This document shows, one piece after another, positions 22,945-32,827 of a DNA stretch of 64,000 bases (position 1 is the stretch's first letter; every line of letters begins with the position of its first letter). Both the position numbers and the translations under genes were made by a program. The notes beneath the pieces were generated by a model that searched no databases, was not told the origin of the DNA, and was given only the letters and a program-made list of their open reading frames with translations. The stretch comes from Isoetes taiwanensis (taxonomy: Eukaryota > Streptophyta > Lycopodiopsida > Isoetales > Isoetaceae): positions 8,387,563 to 8,451,562 of the forward strand of contig JAJEKV010000014.1 in the NCBI GenBank assembly GCA_021234155.1. The letters run 5' to 3'.

Positions 22945-24809
22945 GGTAGCTTTCTCGGCATATTGAGGTATCTAGTCTGGCACTGCTTTCCTAGTTTCTG
23001 TATAGGTTGGATGGGCCTTGGATGTTAGCGCCTTTGGTGAGTGTGTTTGCCCATGTGGCATGTTCGTTCTTAGTTCATATTGTAGGTGTATGGGTGTTTT
23101 TACTTATTAGCAGTGCTCTGCTCTAAATTGTTGTGTGACTTGGGTTAGGTTTGCTAATGACTCTTGATTTGAACCTTGCTATATTGCCAACGAAACAATT
23201 ATTGGAGGTTGTGCAGGTTGTCGAGGTACTAGATCGCTAATTTTTGTGGGGCGCAGTTTATTCAATGTTTTATACTTTGGACGATGTTTAGCGGATATTA
23301 CTGACTTTAGTTGTGGAGATGTGGTGAAAAGCTCGTTTGCAGGTTTGGACATTTAATTTGGGAATTTCATCTTGTTGCGCACTGGTCGGTCCTATTTGTG
23401 TGAGTCCTTTGTGTGAGTTCGGTTGCTTACTTTTGAAATTTTATGGTGGTGTTTTCATGCTTGCATTGTTCAATTCTCTTCTCGAATTTATGAGTTTCGA
23501 CATTTCCATTTGAATTTCATAGGGTGTTGATATTTGTTAGCTTAGAACTATATAGTGTCATCGTTGCGATGGTTGGTCGGCATTTGAGAGGCATGATCAG
23601 ATGTCTTGTAATTTAATACGCTTAGGATTGCATCTTCAGGGACCCTTGATTGAGGTGTTTACTTTGTCCATAGAGGTTTTGAAGTTGTTAAGCTCAATAG
23701 TTTGATCATTTACATGTTGGTAGAGCGTTTCATATTTTCTTCTGGTGTTGTTAGTTGTTTAAACTTGCCTTTGCCTTATGCTCTCAATTTTCGCACCCGA
23801 CTCGTGTTCCGTTTCCTTTGCATTGAGTGTGGCATAGAACCCCCTTTCTCTTGTAGGCCTTATTTAGTTGTTTGGCTTGGGTGCTTATAAGACAACCTTC
23901 ATGCCAGTGCTTTCTTGCTTAGTTTTGGTCATCAAACTTTGTTTAGCCTTCATCCTTTTGTAGTATTGTGTACACGTCTTATCAGTTCTTGGTGCATGCT
24001 AGCCTTTCTCCTTGCTTTGTTTTGAGTCGGTTTTTGGGTATTTTACGGGGGTATATAGCTTGATTCTCTCTTTCCTTGGCCTCATCTTTCCTTCATTTTG
24101 TGCATAATTTGTTTGGGGTGTTAGGAGGTGTGCTTGCTTAAGTTTTCTCTTTTGCCTTTCTCAAACTATGTCCTTATGGACGCATAGCTCAGTTTTGTAG
24201 ATTTTGGTCTGTGTGGTGTTCGCTTTAAGTTGCACTGATCTCGTTTCTGTTTTGGTGCTGTGTTAGTCTAGAGCTTTGTAGTCTTAGGCCTTGTGAAGTT
24301 TGGAGCTTTGCTGCTCTTATTCAAGTGGTATTATATTGGTAGTTTTGTGCTCTTAACGTATTTTACATGTCTTCTTTTGTACTTGCTCTCTTGCAGTTGG
24401 AGGTTGTATGTGAATTCCTGTTGGCTTTTTAGCATTTGTTCCATCTCTAGTTTAGTGTTCCTTTTGTGCTGTTAGTTGTCGGGACCTGCTTTGTGTACCC
24501 CTCTCAATGTCTTGCTGCGTTTTCCCTGCTCCTTTTTGTATGTATGAGTGGCTTCGAACCTTTAGGTTAGCTTGCATGCACTCGTTAGTTGTCTTTATTT
24601 CGTTTTGTGTGCTTATTGATTCCCTTTGGTTCATTCGTCTTGCTTGGATCTGGCCTTTAGACTTCGTTCCACTTTAGAGTTTAGAGATGAGGTCCGTGCT
24701 CGTTTCTCTTCCCTTATCTACGTTGTCACGGTTGCACTGGGCATGTTGGTTGCTACCTAGCATTCTAGATGCAAGGACGTGGTCACTATCTGGTTTTACT
24801 GCCTCTTTT

Positions 24810-24856
24810 TTCAGCATGGTTGTTGGTTTGTGTTGGAGTTCAACTAGGCTCTAGAA
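24810..24856. repeat. 47-bp shared end, copy 1
   Basis: TTCAGCATGG...AGGCTCTAGAA recurs at 25832-25878 with one or two differences. In both places it immediately precedes a sequence break. Confidence 0.9.
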
Positions 24857-25015
24857 GTACGATTTATCTGCGTTTCGAGATAAGCAGATAAATCCGCTTC
24901 TTGAGGCTAGTTGACGTGTCCTCTTTAGAGTGTTCCCTTTGGAGTATTTAAGTCTGTTTTTCTCCTTTTTGTCTCTATCAGCCGTTTCTCAAGCCTCTCC
25001 TCATTAGGTCGCTTG
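24857..25015. repeat. 159-bp shared start, copy 2
   Basis: Direct repeat of 19803-19961, about 5 kb away. Similarity ends sharply after GGTCGCTTG in both. Confidence 0.93.
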
Positions 25016-25831
25016 CCCCCCCTCCCACCCCCTTCTGCCTTTGGGCCCCTAGTATTTTTAGATAGTTTCTTGTTTGGCCTTTTTGTTCTCTGCCCTCATT
25101 TCTTTGTTCTTTCTAGGAAGTAGCTTCTAGTATTCTTGTTCTTGATAATCTTGAGCCCTCGTGCAGTAATTTATAGTCCTGGTACCGAGTGTTTGATATT
25201 GCGGTGTTTCTCTTTCGTGATTGGTGGTTTTTGCTGGGATGCCAACGAGAGGATGGCTCCCGTGTCGGAGGTGTGGATTTTTTTGTGGTGGCCTTCACTT
25301 CGTGAGTATTTGCCCTCGTGCCTGGGTTAGAGGCCTTGTGCCTAGTGGATGTTGCATTTGGTGGTTTTGTGTGAGCGTTCGCCCTCGTGCCAGAGGTTTG
25401 GTGGCCCTCGTGCTTGGGTTAGGGCCCTCATGCCCCGTGGGTTGCATTTGGTGGTTTTTGCAGGTTACAGGTTGAGGTCAATTGGCATGGTTGCATGTAT
25501 CCCCATGATTGGTTGGCTTGCAGATGGATGGCCTTTGTTGGCATGACGCGCCTCGCAGAGTTGGGTGGTTCTTAGGATGAGTTGTTGTTCCTCTCGAGTT
25601 TTATAAGCTCTTATGCTGTTGGCGTCATTGTTTTGCGAACAACAGAGTTGCAAGCTTAGAGCTTGTTCCATTATTACCTTGTAGTCCACTATACAAGTTT
25701 GTCATTGTACTTTGTTATACTGTACACCCAAAAAGGCCGGTGGGCATGAGGGATTTTGTTGGAAGTGTTCTAAGAATATGATGTACTTTTTTCATTTTGA
25801 AGTAAAGAGGAGGGCTCCTATGGCTCATTCA

Positions 25832-25878
25832 TTCAGCATGGTTTTTGGTTTGTGTTGGAGTTCAACTAGGCTCTAGAA
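25832..25878. repeat. 47-bp shared end, copy 2
   Basis: Direct repeat of 24810-24856. It is followed by unrelated AT-rich DNA. Confidence 0.9.
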
Positions 25879-26103
25879 TTACTTCTTTTTGAAAAGAAAA
25901 TCGGTATATATTTTGTGCTATGGTCTAAAATATTTTTGTATCTTTGTAAATCTTCTTCTTGTTATATGAGCGTACATTGTTATATAAGAACAAGTGTTTG
26001 GATTTCATATCATATTGAAAAAGATACTGTTTACTTTGCAAATGTTTGTAGAACCTCTTGGAGACCTAAATGCCAACTAGCCTAATTGTAAATTTAAACA
26101 TAT

Positions 26104-26230
26104 GAGAAAAAACATTAAACATGTGATTCGTGAGAAAGCAAATATATAAGAAAAACCATTAAACATGTGATCTGTGAAAGCAAGTATGTGAGAAAAACCA
26201 TTAAACATCTTTCCAGATCTCAAATATGTG
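26104..26230. repeat. ~45-bp tandem repeat, three decaying units
   Basis: AGAAAAACCATTAAACATGT and GTGAAAGCAAGTATGT recur in order. The third unit breaks down. Confidence 0.8.
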
Positions 26231-26689
26231 AAACTAAGGAAATTTGTCCAATTTCAAATCATCTATTGATTACCATTGCTAAAAAATCACTTTCACATTC
26301 TACATGTTACAATTGTTGTATAGATGAAATGAATTATTTTACAGGGAGGTTTTATGTTGTGAGAATTACTTGCAAAATTACATGTTGAATTACTGGCCAA
26401 TAATTCAAATACCATGTAGTATGCAAACACAAACAACAAATACTGTAGCATGCAAAAGGGAGATCTATGGTATGAATAAATGATAGATACTTGAGATTAT
26501 TGGGATTATGGCAATGTTAAAAGCACTTAATTTTATTGTATGCCTCAAAGTTTATGAGTTGAACCAATTTGCATCGCGTGTGGAAGGTGGTTATGATCCA
26601 TGCAACAACAATTATAAACATTTCCACCATTAATGCAAAATATGCGTTTGTAAGGTTGAATTTTTGCTTTTCTACTCTAATGCAAGCAT

Positions 26690-26731
26690 AGAGTAGAGTA
26701 GAATAGAATAGAGTAGAATAGAGTAAAACAA
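26690..26731. repeat. (GAATA/GAGTA)n microsatellite
   Basis: Successive pentamers AGAGT, AGAGT, AGAAT, AGAAT form an imperfect pentanucleotide array. Confidence 0.88.
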
Positions 26732-27018
26732 GTACAACTTGTATTTTTCAGCTTCAAAAACGTTGCATACATGATGAAAGGATCTCACACTCTTGATAAA
26801 AAGCTATTAACATGCATTCTACGGTCCGCAACATAAATGAAGAAGGCATCCTTTGTGAACACTTGGGCCCTAATTTAGAGTTCTTGTCCCGATAAGAGGG
26901 ACACTCATCTTTGTTGCTATGATGTCCAGAAGGGGCCACAGGGGGGACACCATATTTGAGACCAATCAGCATGCATTATGGAAATACAACATCTCGTTTT
27001 ATAATTGTGTTAATTTTT

Positions 27019-27723
27019 GGGAAAAACTACAAGATACCCTTATGTTTTGACAAATTTCATGGCATACCCCTGAGTTTTCATAGATTTTTGTAATGCCTTT
27101 GGTCAACGTATTTAGTATTTTGTATTATTGAAAAATGTTCAAATGCCCTTAAGATGTAACTTAATTACTCAAATGCCCTTAAGATTCTACACAATTCACC
27201 AAATACCCTTAAGATGAGAGACGATGCAGTTTTTATCCTGATAATCTGATTAGGGTTCTTTCCAAGTATGACCATCAAATCCGAGAGCCATGATCAGAAT
27301 ATTAGATAGTCTACGACTTTTAGAGGAGGTGGATTCACATTCAGTTTTGTTTTGGCAAATGCCCTTGAAAAGATGCAAGATGAATGTACTCCGAGATATT
27401 CATATCTATATGGCAGTGAAGAGCGGATTCAAGCACGTGAGATCGAATAAAACTTTCCAACGGAAGTCCATCGGGTTAGAACGTCTAAATCTTTGCTCTG
27501 TTTTCTATTTAAAAATGAAAACTACCGATGTCAAATCCTTGCCCCAAAAACACATCCATTCAGAAGGGCTTTATATGAGATACGTAAAATACAAGGGCAT
27601 TTGATGACATACAAAATTCTACAGAGCAAAATACGTTGACCAAGGGCATTACAAAAATTTATGAAAACTCAAGGGTATGTCGTGAAATTCGTCAAAACAT
27701 AAGGGTATTTTGTAGTTTTTCTC
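27019..27723. mobile_element. 705-bp TIR element, non-autonomous
   Basis: Arms 27019-27113 and 27628-27723 are inverted copies of about 95 bp, beginning GGGAAAAACTACAAGATACC on the left and GAGAAAAACTACAAAATACC on the right (reverse strand). About one base in ten differs. Both ends are flanked by ATTTTT (27013-27018 and 27724-27729), a possible but low-complexity target duplication. Three 30-bp units lie near the left arm. A 104-residue frame inside (27290-27604) matches nothing that I know and is probably chance. The superfamily is not settled. Confidence 0.82.
27140..27229. repeat. Three exact-period 30-bp units
   Basis: CAAATGCCCTTAAGAT starts at 27140 and 27170, and CAAATACCCTTAAGAT at 27200. 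It is a subterminal array inside the TIR element. Confidence 0.9.
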
Positions 27724-27729
27724 ATTTTT

Positions 27730-29054
27730 AAATCTATAACTTAATGCTTATGAAGCTTGCACTATTAATTGAATAAATATAAAAGATAAACCTACTGCTC
27801 TAAGAACCCAGCAAGTGCAATGCTTGGAAATTTAGTAAATTGGAGATATAAAGTTCATCTGATCCCTTTAATTCTTTGAGAGATTAGAGATTTGTTCTAC
27901 AAAGTTGAGATTAAAGCATTAGAAATGATTCAAAATACATGCTGAAAAAAATGGCAGAAGCAACGCAAATCAGCTTCATTATTTAGCATTTCATGGAGTT
28001 AATGAATAATTTAGTATTAATCTTAAAGAAGCATAAATCTTGAAGGAATTGAAGAAGGATATGTATTTTTCAAAATTAACACAAGCAAGAAAAATCAAGA
28101 ACAACTCAACGAAGAAGAATGCTGCACTGACATGAGAAGGAAGGATTCTTTGAACCTCCGTCTGATTTTAGAGGAAGCACCTCCATATGATTTTAGAAGG
28201 AAGCACCTTCGTTTGATTTTAGAGGAAGAAAAGGAGGATCTTGGCATCATGAGCTAGATTGCAAACTTCGTTTAGCGTCAAGTTGAGAAGACCCGTCACA
28301 CCCCATATAAAAGAAAGCTAGACCGGTTGTTGCCTCATCCAGGTCTCGACCTGGAAAAAAGGAATTGTCGACATATTACTTTTTCGTCGAGGTCCAAAAT
28401 CTGAGCCGAGGAAGTCAAATCTTTATGGGAACATGGCACGCGTACGCCGGGCCTGAAAAAAACCCAAGGTTTTGGGCCCATTGGAAAGTACCCTTATACA
28501 CCACATGGCACACACAATTTACAGTAGAAATTCATTACACAAAATTTTATACGAATGCACATTTTATTGGAAGGAGTATAGCATCATTGACGTTAAAACC
28601 AAAACAAAAGGAAAAGTCAAAGTGTTCACAATGAATGTGAATAACACATCTATAGAAGTTGCCACCCAACATATAAAGGATGCCATTGTCTGCATTCATT
28701 TGCAGTGGTTGAGCCATGCATTGCTTCTTCAGAAATTCCCAATTCTCATTGAGGAACATATCATATTCTAGTTGCTTATTGGGTAAGCATGTTTCCTACA
28801 CCTGCAAGCTTCTTATCAGGTAACTACAATAGCTTCTACATTTTGAACATTTGCTTCTACTACAACTCTTCCAAATTGAAGATCTGCTTCTACTACAACT
28901 CCTGCGTTTTGAATGTCTATAAGAGCACATGCATAATATAGCAATGCTAAAATTCTAAACACTAAGGAGAAGCTAGTGCTATACCAGAAGATAAAATTGA
29001 ACCAGATGGTAAAGCTGAAGCAGAAGCACTAGCTAACATTGACGAAGAACTTGC
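27730..29054. other. AT-rich spacer, no gene recognised
   Basis: Several short open frames occur with no family match. A three-unit ~29-bp repeat lies at 28148-28236 (TGATTTTAGAGGAAGCACCT). TGCTTCTACTACAACTC recurs at about 28851 and 28885. A GKAEAEALANIDEELA-like frame just before 29055 may be captured sequence but is not identified. Confidence 0.4.
28148..28236. repeat. ~29-bp tandem repeat, three units
   Basis: CCTCCRTNTGATTTTAGA followed by GGAAGCACCT recurs three times with small changes. Confidence 0.8.
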
Positions 29055-29419
29055 ATGGTGATGAATGGTGGTATCTTTGTGATGGGCCTCACATTGAAAG
29101 AATGGTGAACTTACTCGGAAGGCCATTGAGTTGGGCTGGTGCATATTGGAGATGGGATGAAAAGCAAGCAATGTTGCAGAGAATATATGGAACAACATGG
29201 GAAACTGAGGAACAATTGAAGGCATATCAAGTTCGGTAAGAAGAAGCAAAGCGACGTGAATTGTCGGCTTATGCAAGATCTTGATCTTTTTTCTATTCAA
29301 GTGACATTTCTTGGGCCTCCTTTCTGAAATAAAGATAGTGGTGAGCAAATATAGTCAATTTGTTGTCTAGGTTTTTGATAGTGTCTGATGTTCTCTCTTG
29401 CTTAAGACACCTTAATAGT
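29055..29419 (+). pseudogene. Copied fragment of the threonyl-tRNA synthetase gene (exon 5 and adjoining intron)
   Basis: GDEWWYLCDGPHIER...[20 protein letters not shown] corresponds to the ThrRS exon at 50622-50875. Similarity continues past the donor site into the following intron (TGACATTTCTTGG, then GCTTAAGACACCTTAATAGT), ending at 29419 against 51017. Because intron sequence is included, the copy came from genomic DNA and not from mRNA. It has a stop after AYQVR, an ELES-to-LSW change and several substitutions, so it is not functional. Its left edge coincides with the exon start. Transposon capture or segmental duplication could explain it. Confidence 0.92.
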
Positions 29420-29991
29420 CTAAAAATAAATCACATACCTAGGAAGATCTCTACTTATAGCCAAAAACTAGAAGCCTACACAAAGAAACAAGAAAAATTT
29501 AGAAAAGCTTGCAAGAATAGTGAATGAAACAAAAAAGAATGTCTACAACCTTCAAAGCTCTACAAGTTCTGCCTAAGAATTCCTCTCCTTCTTAGATAAC
29601 AAAAGACCTTGAATGGATCAAGGAACATTTGCATCAGCCATCTGTAAACTCGAACCAAAGCACTGCCAGGCTACCAAAATGCACAAAATTTCTAAAAGCA
29701 TAATGCAAGAACTTGGCATCCGATACAAGAAAAAAACTTTGCCTAGCAGACGAATCTTGCACTAAAAAATAGATGAAAAAATAGGTTATGCTCTGGCGCC
29801 ACCAAACCCGTCACGAAATGGACATCCAAACATCATTTGGCGCAGCTGCAAGCAAAAAGCTCACCGCACCATCTCTATCGCTCGTCGGAAGAGAAGAAAA
29901 GCGAATCGGAAGAGAAGAAAGGAGAAACACAGACCAATTTTTTTTCTCTTGGCAAAAAATTCTGCCTTGTGGACATTTACGTGGCGTAATT

Positions 29992-30068
29992 GCATTGGCT
30001 CGGGGGTTTCCTGAAATAAACCCCCTGGCAGCCAGGGGGTTTATTTTAGGAAACCCCCTCCCCAATGC
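29992..30068. repeat. 38-bp-arm inverted repeat (hairpin)
   Basis: The arms 29992-30029 and 30031-30068 surround a single central base. About 34 of 38 positions pair, including the unbroken core GGGGGTTTCCT and AAATAAACCCCCTGGC. In RNA this would form a ~77-nt near-perfect hairpin. It may be a small foldback element. No target duplication is obvious. Confidence 0.9.
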
Positions 30069-31483
30069 GGTTTCCTCCATCATAAAATATCCTAAACCAT
30101 ATGCCAAACGAATTAAGAGAAAAGAACATTTTAGCCCATTTCATTGTACACAATACAATCTCAAAAAGGTTTGCCAATTTGTTGTGAATGCATTGAGGGG
30201 TATTTATCCAATGGTTTAGCATAAGATTCGTGTGCATATATGTATTTAATTTCGTATATTTGTGGCCTTGGAGGGTGCTTTTTGCCAGGGCGTTTATAAA
30301 TTGAGTGTATTCTTTTTGGCAAGGCTTAAAAACGAATTGGGGAAATTTTCGACAGCAAGGCTTTCTATCCCCTACTGCGCTGAGGAGGCGGACGACTTTC
30401 TGTGAATCGGGAGGGAGATGGATGCCTTTTCATCCTACAAAATGGCCATTGATGATTCCTGGCCTGAGAATCCAGGCGCCAGAAGCTTGCAGTCGAAGCG
30501 AAAAGCGGAGCCAGAAGTCCGGCAATGGTCCAGAAGCTGGAAGGCTGCATAGGTGCGGCTATTGCTCCATATCCATAGATAAGAATTTAGCGAAGCTTCT
30601 GATTGATCTGCGGCCCCAGTAGCAGGCTGCATTGTACATAAAGACTTCATTGTTTAATTATTAACATGAATATATTGAATTCATACTGTGGCACTGAGAA
30701 ACACTATTTGAAGACGAATTTTTTTACCTTGAGATACTGTGTTTGTCTGATTCCTTCTGCTATCCTCACTGAAAAGGTTTGAACAAGGTAATGCTGAAGC
30801 GGGCAAAAAAAATTGAAGAAATAAACTATTCCCGAGGCCCAGGTCCCCGGATCGTTCTTGTGAAGTAGGCATTTGATGTTGAATTCTGTGAACTAAAGAA
30901 GAATGCATCCCCATTTAAAGCCTGAAATCAATGCTAGATTCCACAGATTTAAGTTCTTGCTTTTCTTTTTTTTCTCAGATCCAGCTACTTAATTACTGCT
31001 AGTAAAATAACAGCTGGCTTGACGTTAGAAGCTCTGTTTCATCGAAATAGAAATCCTTCATAAAAAATGGTGTCCAATTACTTCAAAAGGCTGATTCGAA
31101 GACGAAAATGAATGGATTGGATAAAGTTTCTTTGACTTTTTTTTGGCTTCTTATCCCAGTCTGCCTTGAATAGGCGGACAACACTGGGATGCAGCGAACA
31201 GGGTAAGTTATGCAGCTGGGTACGATGATTTTGATGGCCTTAGTAGGCTGTATTTTTTGGCTTCTTATCCCTTGTGGATAGAGTTGCCGATTTGGGACGA
31301 ATCTAATTCTTGTTATATTTGGAAGGAGGCATCTTGTCCTATTGCATAATATTTCTTGGTGTTTTAAGGAGCTAGCATTGGTGTTGTGACGTCCAGTTCC
31401 CATGGATATTGAAGAAGGTAGTTAGCAAGCTTTTCTTGTTTTTTGCTCCGTTGTGTCTTGTTCTATCTTTGTTGCTTGTCATA
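30069..31483. other. Region upstream of the Rep-like gene
   Basis: No gene is firmly supported. A short frame starting ATGGATGCCTTTTCATCC at 30419 reads about 45 residues to a stop. TAATGCTGAAGCGGGCA near 30789 resembles the presumed Rep start context TAATGCTGAAGCGAGCA at 31483, so an older partial duplication is possible. Confidence 0.4.
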
Positions 31484-32827
31484 ATGCTGAAGCGAGCAGT
31501 CCGCTCACGGGGCATCGTGTTCAAGGAGAGCGGTGTGTATAGGCCCTCCAAACCCAATAGTATCTTGTCTGGGATTTGTGAGAGATGTAAGATATTCTTT
31601 GGTGATAGCACAATGCATTGCTTAGATGATGAAGGCCGGGCACCCAAAAGCAGCAAATTGGCAGAATTGAGAGGGACGAAAGGAACTTCATCAGAGAGGC
31701 ATGTTTCTTGGGCCGTTGAGATAGGTGAAGGAAATCTAGTTGAGGAGCCAAGATTTACAAGTTGCTCCAATAATGTGATTCGGCATGTTGGTAGCAGTGT
31801 TACCATCTGTGGTGACGGCAGGTTTGATGACTGTACTTCTGAGGGCGGCTCAATTTTTATTCAGAAAGATGGGGAGAACAGAGTGGATTTGGGTGCAGGT
31901 TTTGCTGAAGTTTTTGAGGATAGGAGTGGGGTGGCCTCTCGTGCAAGTCAGAGAGAAGAGATTGGAACTAAGAAGAGTAGAGGTGTTGGGCGCGGAAGAG
32001 GAAGAAGTATAAAGGCTGTGGAGGATGTCTCTCGTTCTGTGGATGACTGGAGCGCCTGTACATTCTCAGGCAGTGGCGAAGGAAATAATCCGTACGTGAG
32101 TAATACGGATGGAGGTTCTGGTAGTGGGAATACTGTAAGAGGCTGTGGTCGTGGTCGCGGTCGTGGACGTGGACGTGGACGTGGAAGAGGTGGTGGAAGA
32201 GGAAGGGGGAGAACGAAGACAAATATGCTGGAAGAACATCTAGGCAGTGACATTGCAGGTGGGACGGGAGAGGAGGCCATTGAGATGCCGAGTCTTCTTG
32301 ATGTTTCTGTGACGATTGTAATGACTGGTTGCGACATTAACCAGAGCTTGTATGATCAAATGATAGAATTTGTGAAGTTGAATTGCCAGTCTGCAGTTGT
32401 GGCCTTGGAGAGGGGGTCCAGCTTAGATAACTTACATCTGCAGTGTGTTCTTCACCTGGATGCGAAGACACCATCAAGTGTGAATGTTAGAATCAAATCC
32501 CATTTTGGGTGGAACGCATGGAAGCCGCCAGGAGCAGTTATAATGTGCAAGGCGTTGCCTGATACAAAATTGCATTGTTTTGAAGGAATGGTGGGGTACT
32601 GCTTAAAGGACATGGGGAAACTTCATTTTAAAGTGCATCTGCATAACGTGACGGAGCGGCAGATTCAAGTGGGGAAGGATTTATATGCATTGTATGGAGC
32701 GGGTATCAAGCATTTAGTTACTCTAGACAATAGAAACTTGATGCTAAAGGCGAAACATTTTGTGGTTTATCACGGCAAGAGACAGAAGACTGCACCATTC
32801 ATAACAACTGTGAGGAACATGCTGTGA
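31484..32827 (+). CDS. Rep-like HUH-type protein (CRESS/Replitron-like), N-terminal and catalytic part
   Basis: The frame opens upstream at 31409. I take the ATG at 31484 (447 residues), because a hydrophobic run before it has no parallel in Rep proteins. Residues ~219-244 are an RG-rich tract. The catalytic domain follows: SVTIVMTGCDIN near residue 280 (motif I-like), ERGSSLDNLHLQCVLHL with His318-Leu-Gln320 (32435-32443; CRESS motif II is HxQ), and GMVGYCLKD with Tyr372 and Lys375 (32597-32608; motif III YxxK). This trio defines HUH rolling-circle initiators that nick single-stranded DNA through tyrosine. One His of the classic HUH pair is Gln here, as in CRESS Reps. I see no P-loop helicase. 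A TGA ends the frame at 32825, but coding continues in the same frame. Family placement rests on motifs only. Confidence 0.72.
   Translation: MLKRAVRSRGIVFKESGVYRPSKPNSILSGICERCKIFFGDSTMHCLDDEGRAPKSSKLAELRGTKGTSSERHVSWAVEIGEGNLVEEPRFTSCSNNVIRHVGSSVTICGDGRFDDCTSEGGSIFIQKDGENRVDLGAGFAEVFEDRSGVASRASQREEIGTKKSRGVGRGRGRSIKAVEDVSRSVDDWSACTFSGSGEGNNPYVSNTDGGSGSGNTVRGCGRGRGRGRGRGRGRGGGRGRGRTKTNMLEEHLGSDIAGGTGEEAIEMPSLLDVSVTIVMTGCDINQSLYDQMIEFVKLNCQSAVVALERGSSLDNLHLQCVLHLDAKTPSSVNVRIKSHFGWNAWKPPGAVIMCKALPDTKLHCFEGMVGYCLKDMGKLHFKVHLHNVTERQIQVGKDLYALYGAGIKHLVTLDNRNLMLKAKHFVVYHGKRQKTAPFITTVRNML

Larger units (their letters stand above)
19803..24856. mobile_element. Large non-coding element, copy 1 (shared ends, unique interior)
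   Basis: This 5,054-bp block begins with a 159-bp sequence (19803-19961) that recurs at 24857-25015 with one difference, and ends with a 47-bp sequence (24810-24856) that recurs at 25832-25878. Near the start lies a hairpin, GATTTATCTG (19807-19816) against CAGATAAATC (19831-19840), followed by a TATTTAAG box at 19891. The interior is rich in T and G on this strand and has no convincing coding frame on either strand. It holds its own tandem repeats. Read on the minus strand, the conserved ends with a subterminal hairpin at the 3' end and variable interiors recall non-autonomous Helitrons, but canonical TC and CTRR termini are not met. The class is undecided. Confidence 0.65.
24857..25878. mobile_element. 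Non-coding element, copy 2 (1,022 bp, same ends as copy 1)
   Basis: It abuts copy 1 with no spacer. It carries the same 159-bp start (hairpin arms 24861-24870 and 24885-24894, TATTTAAG at 24945) and the same 47-bp end (25832-25878). The roughly 800 bp between do not resemble the interior of copy 1. A C-rich run (CCCCCCCTCCCACCCCC, near 25016) follows the start. Around 25300-25460 the phrases CCCTCGTGCC and GTTGCATTTGGTGGTTTT recur. No coding region is supported. Confidence 0.65.
25879..27018. other. AT-rich spacer with short tandem repeats
   Basis: No gene is supported. A run of three ~45-bp units (AGAAAAACCATTAAACATGT) lies near 26104-26230, and a GAATA/GAGTA microsatellite near 26690-26730. 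Confidence 0.5.

Noticed and set aside
20000-24800. Possible coding content of the long T/G-rich block
   Set aside because: Frames are short on both strands, hydrophobic because of base composition, and show no conserved motif.
19803-25015. 159-bp direct repeats read as LTRs of a 5.2-kb retrotransposon
   Set aside because: The repeats lack TG...CA ends, a primer site, a polypurine tract and a target duplication, and a second shared segment (47 bp) fits two abutting elements better.
27290-27604. 104-residue frame inside the TIR element
   Set aside because: It has no transposase motif and a composition like the surrounding non-coding DNA.
31948-32337. Proline/arginine-rich minus-strand frame of 129 residues
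   Set aside because: It is the antisense shadow of the RG-repeat part of the Rep-like gene.
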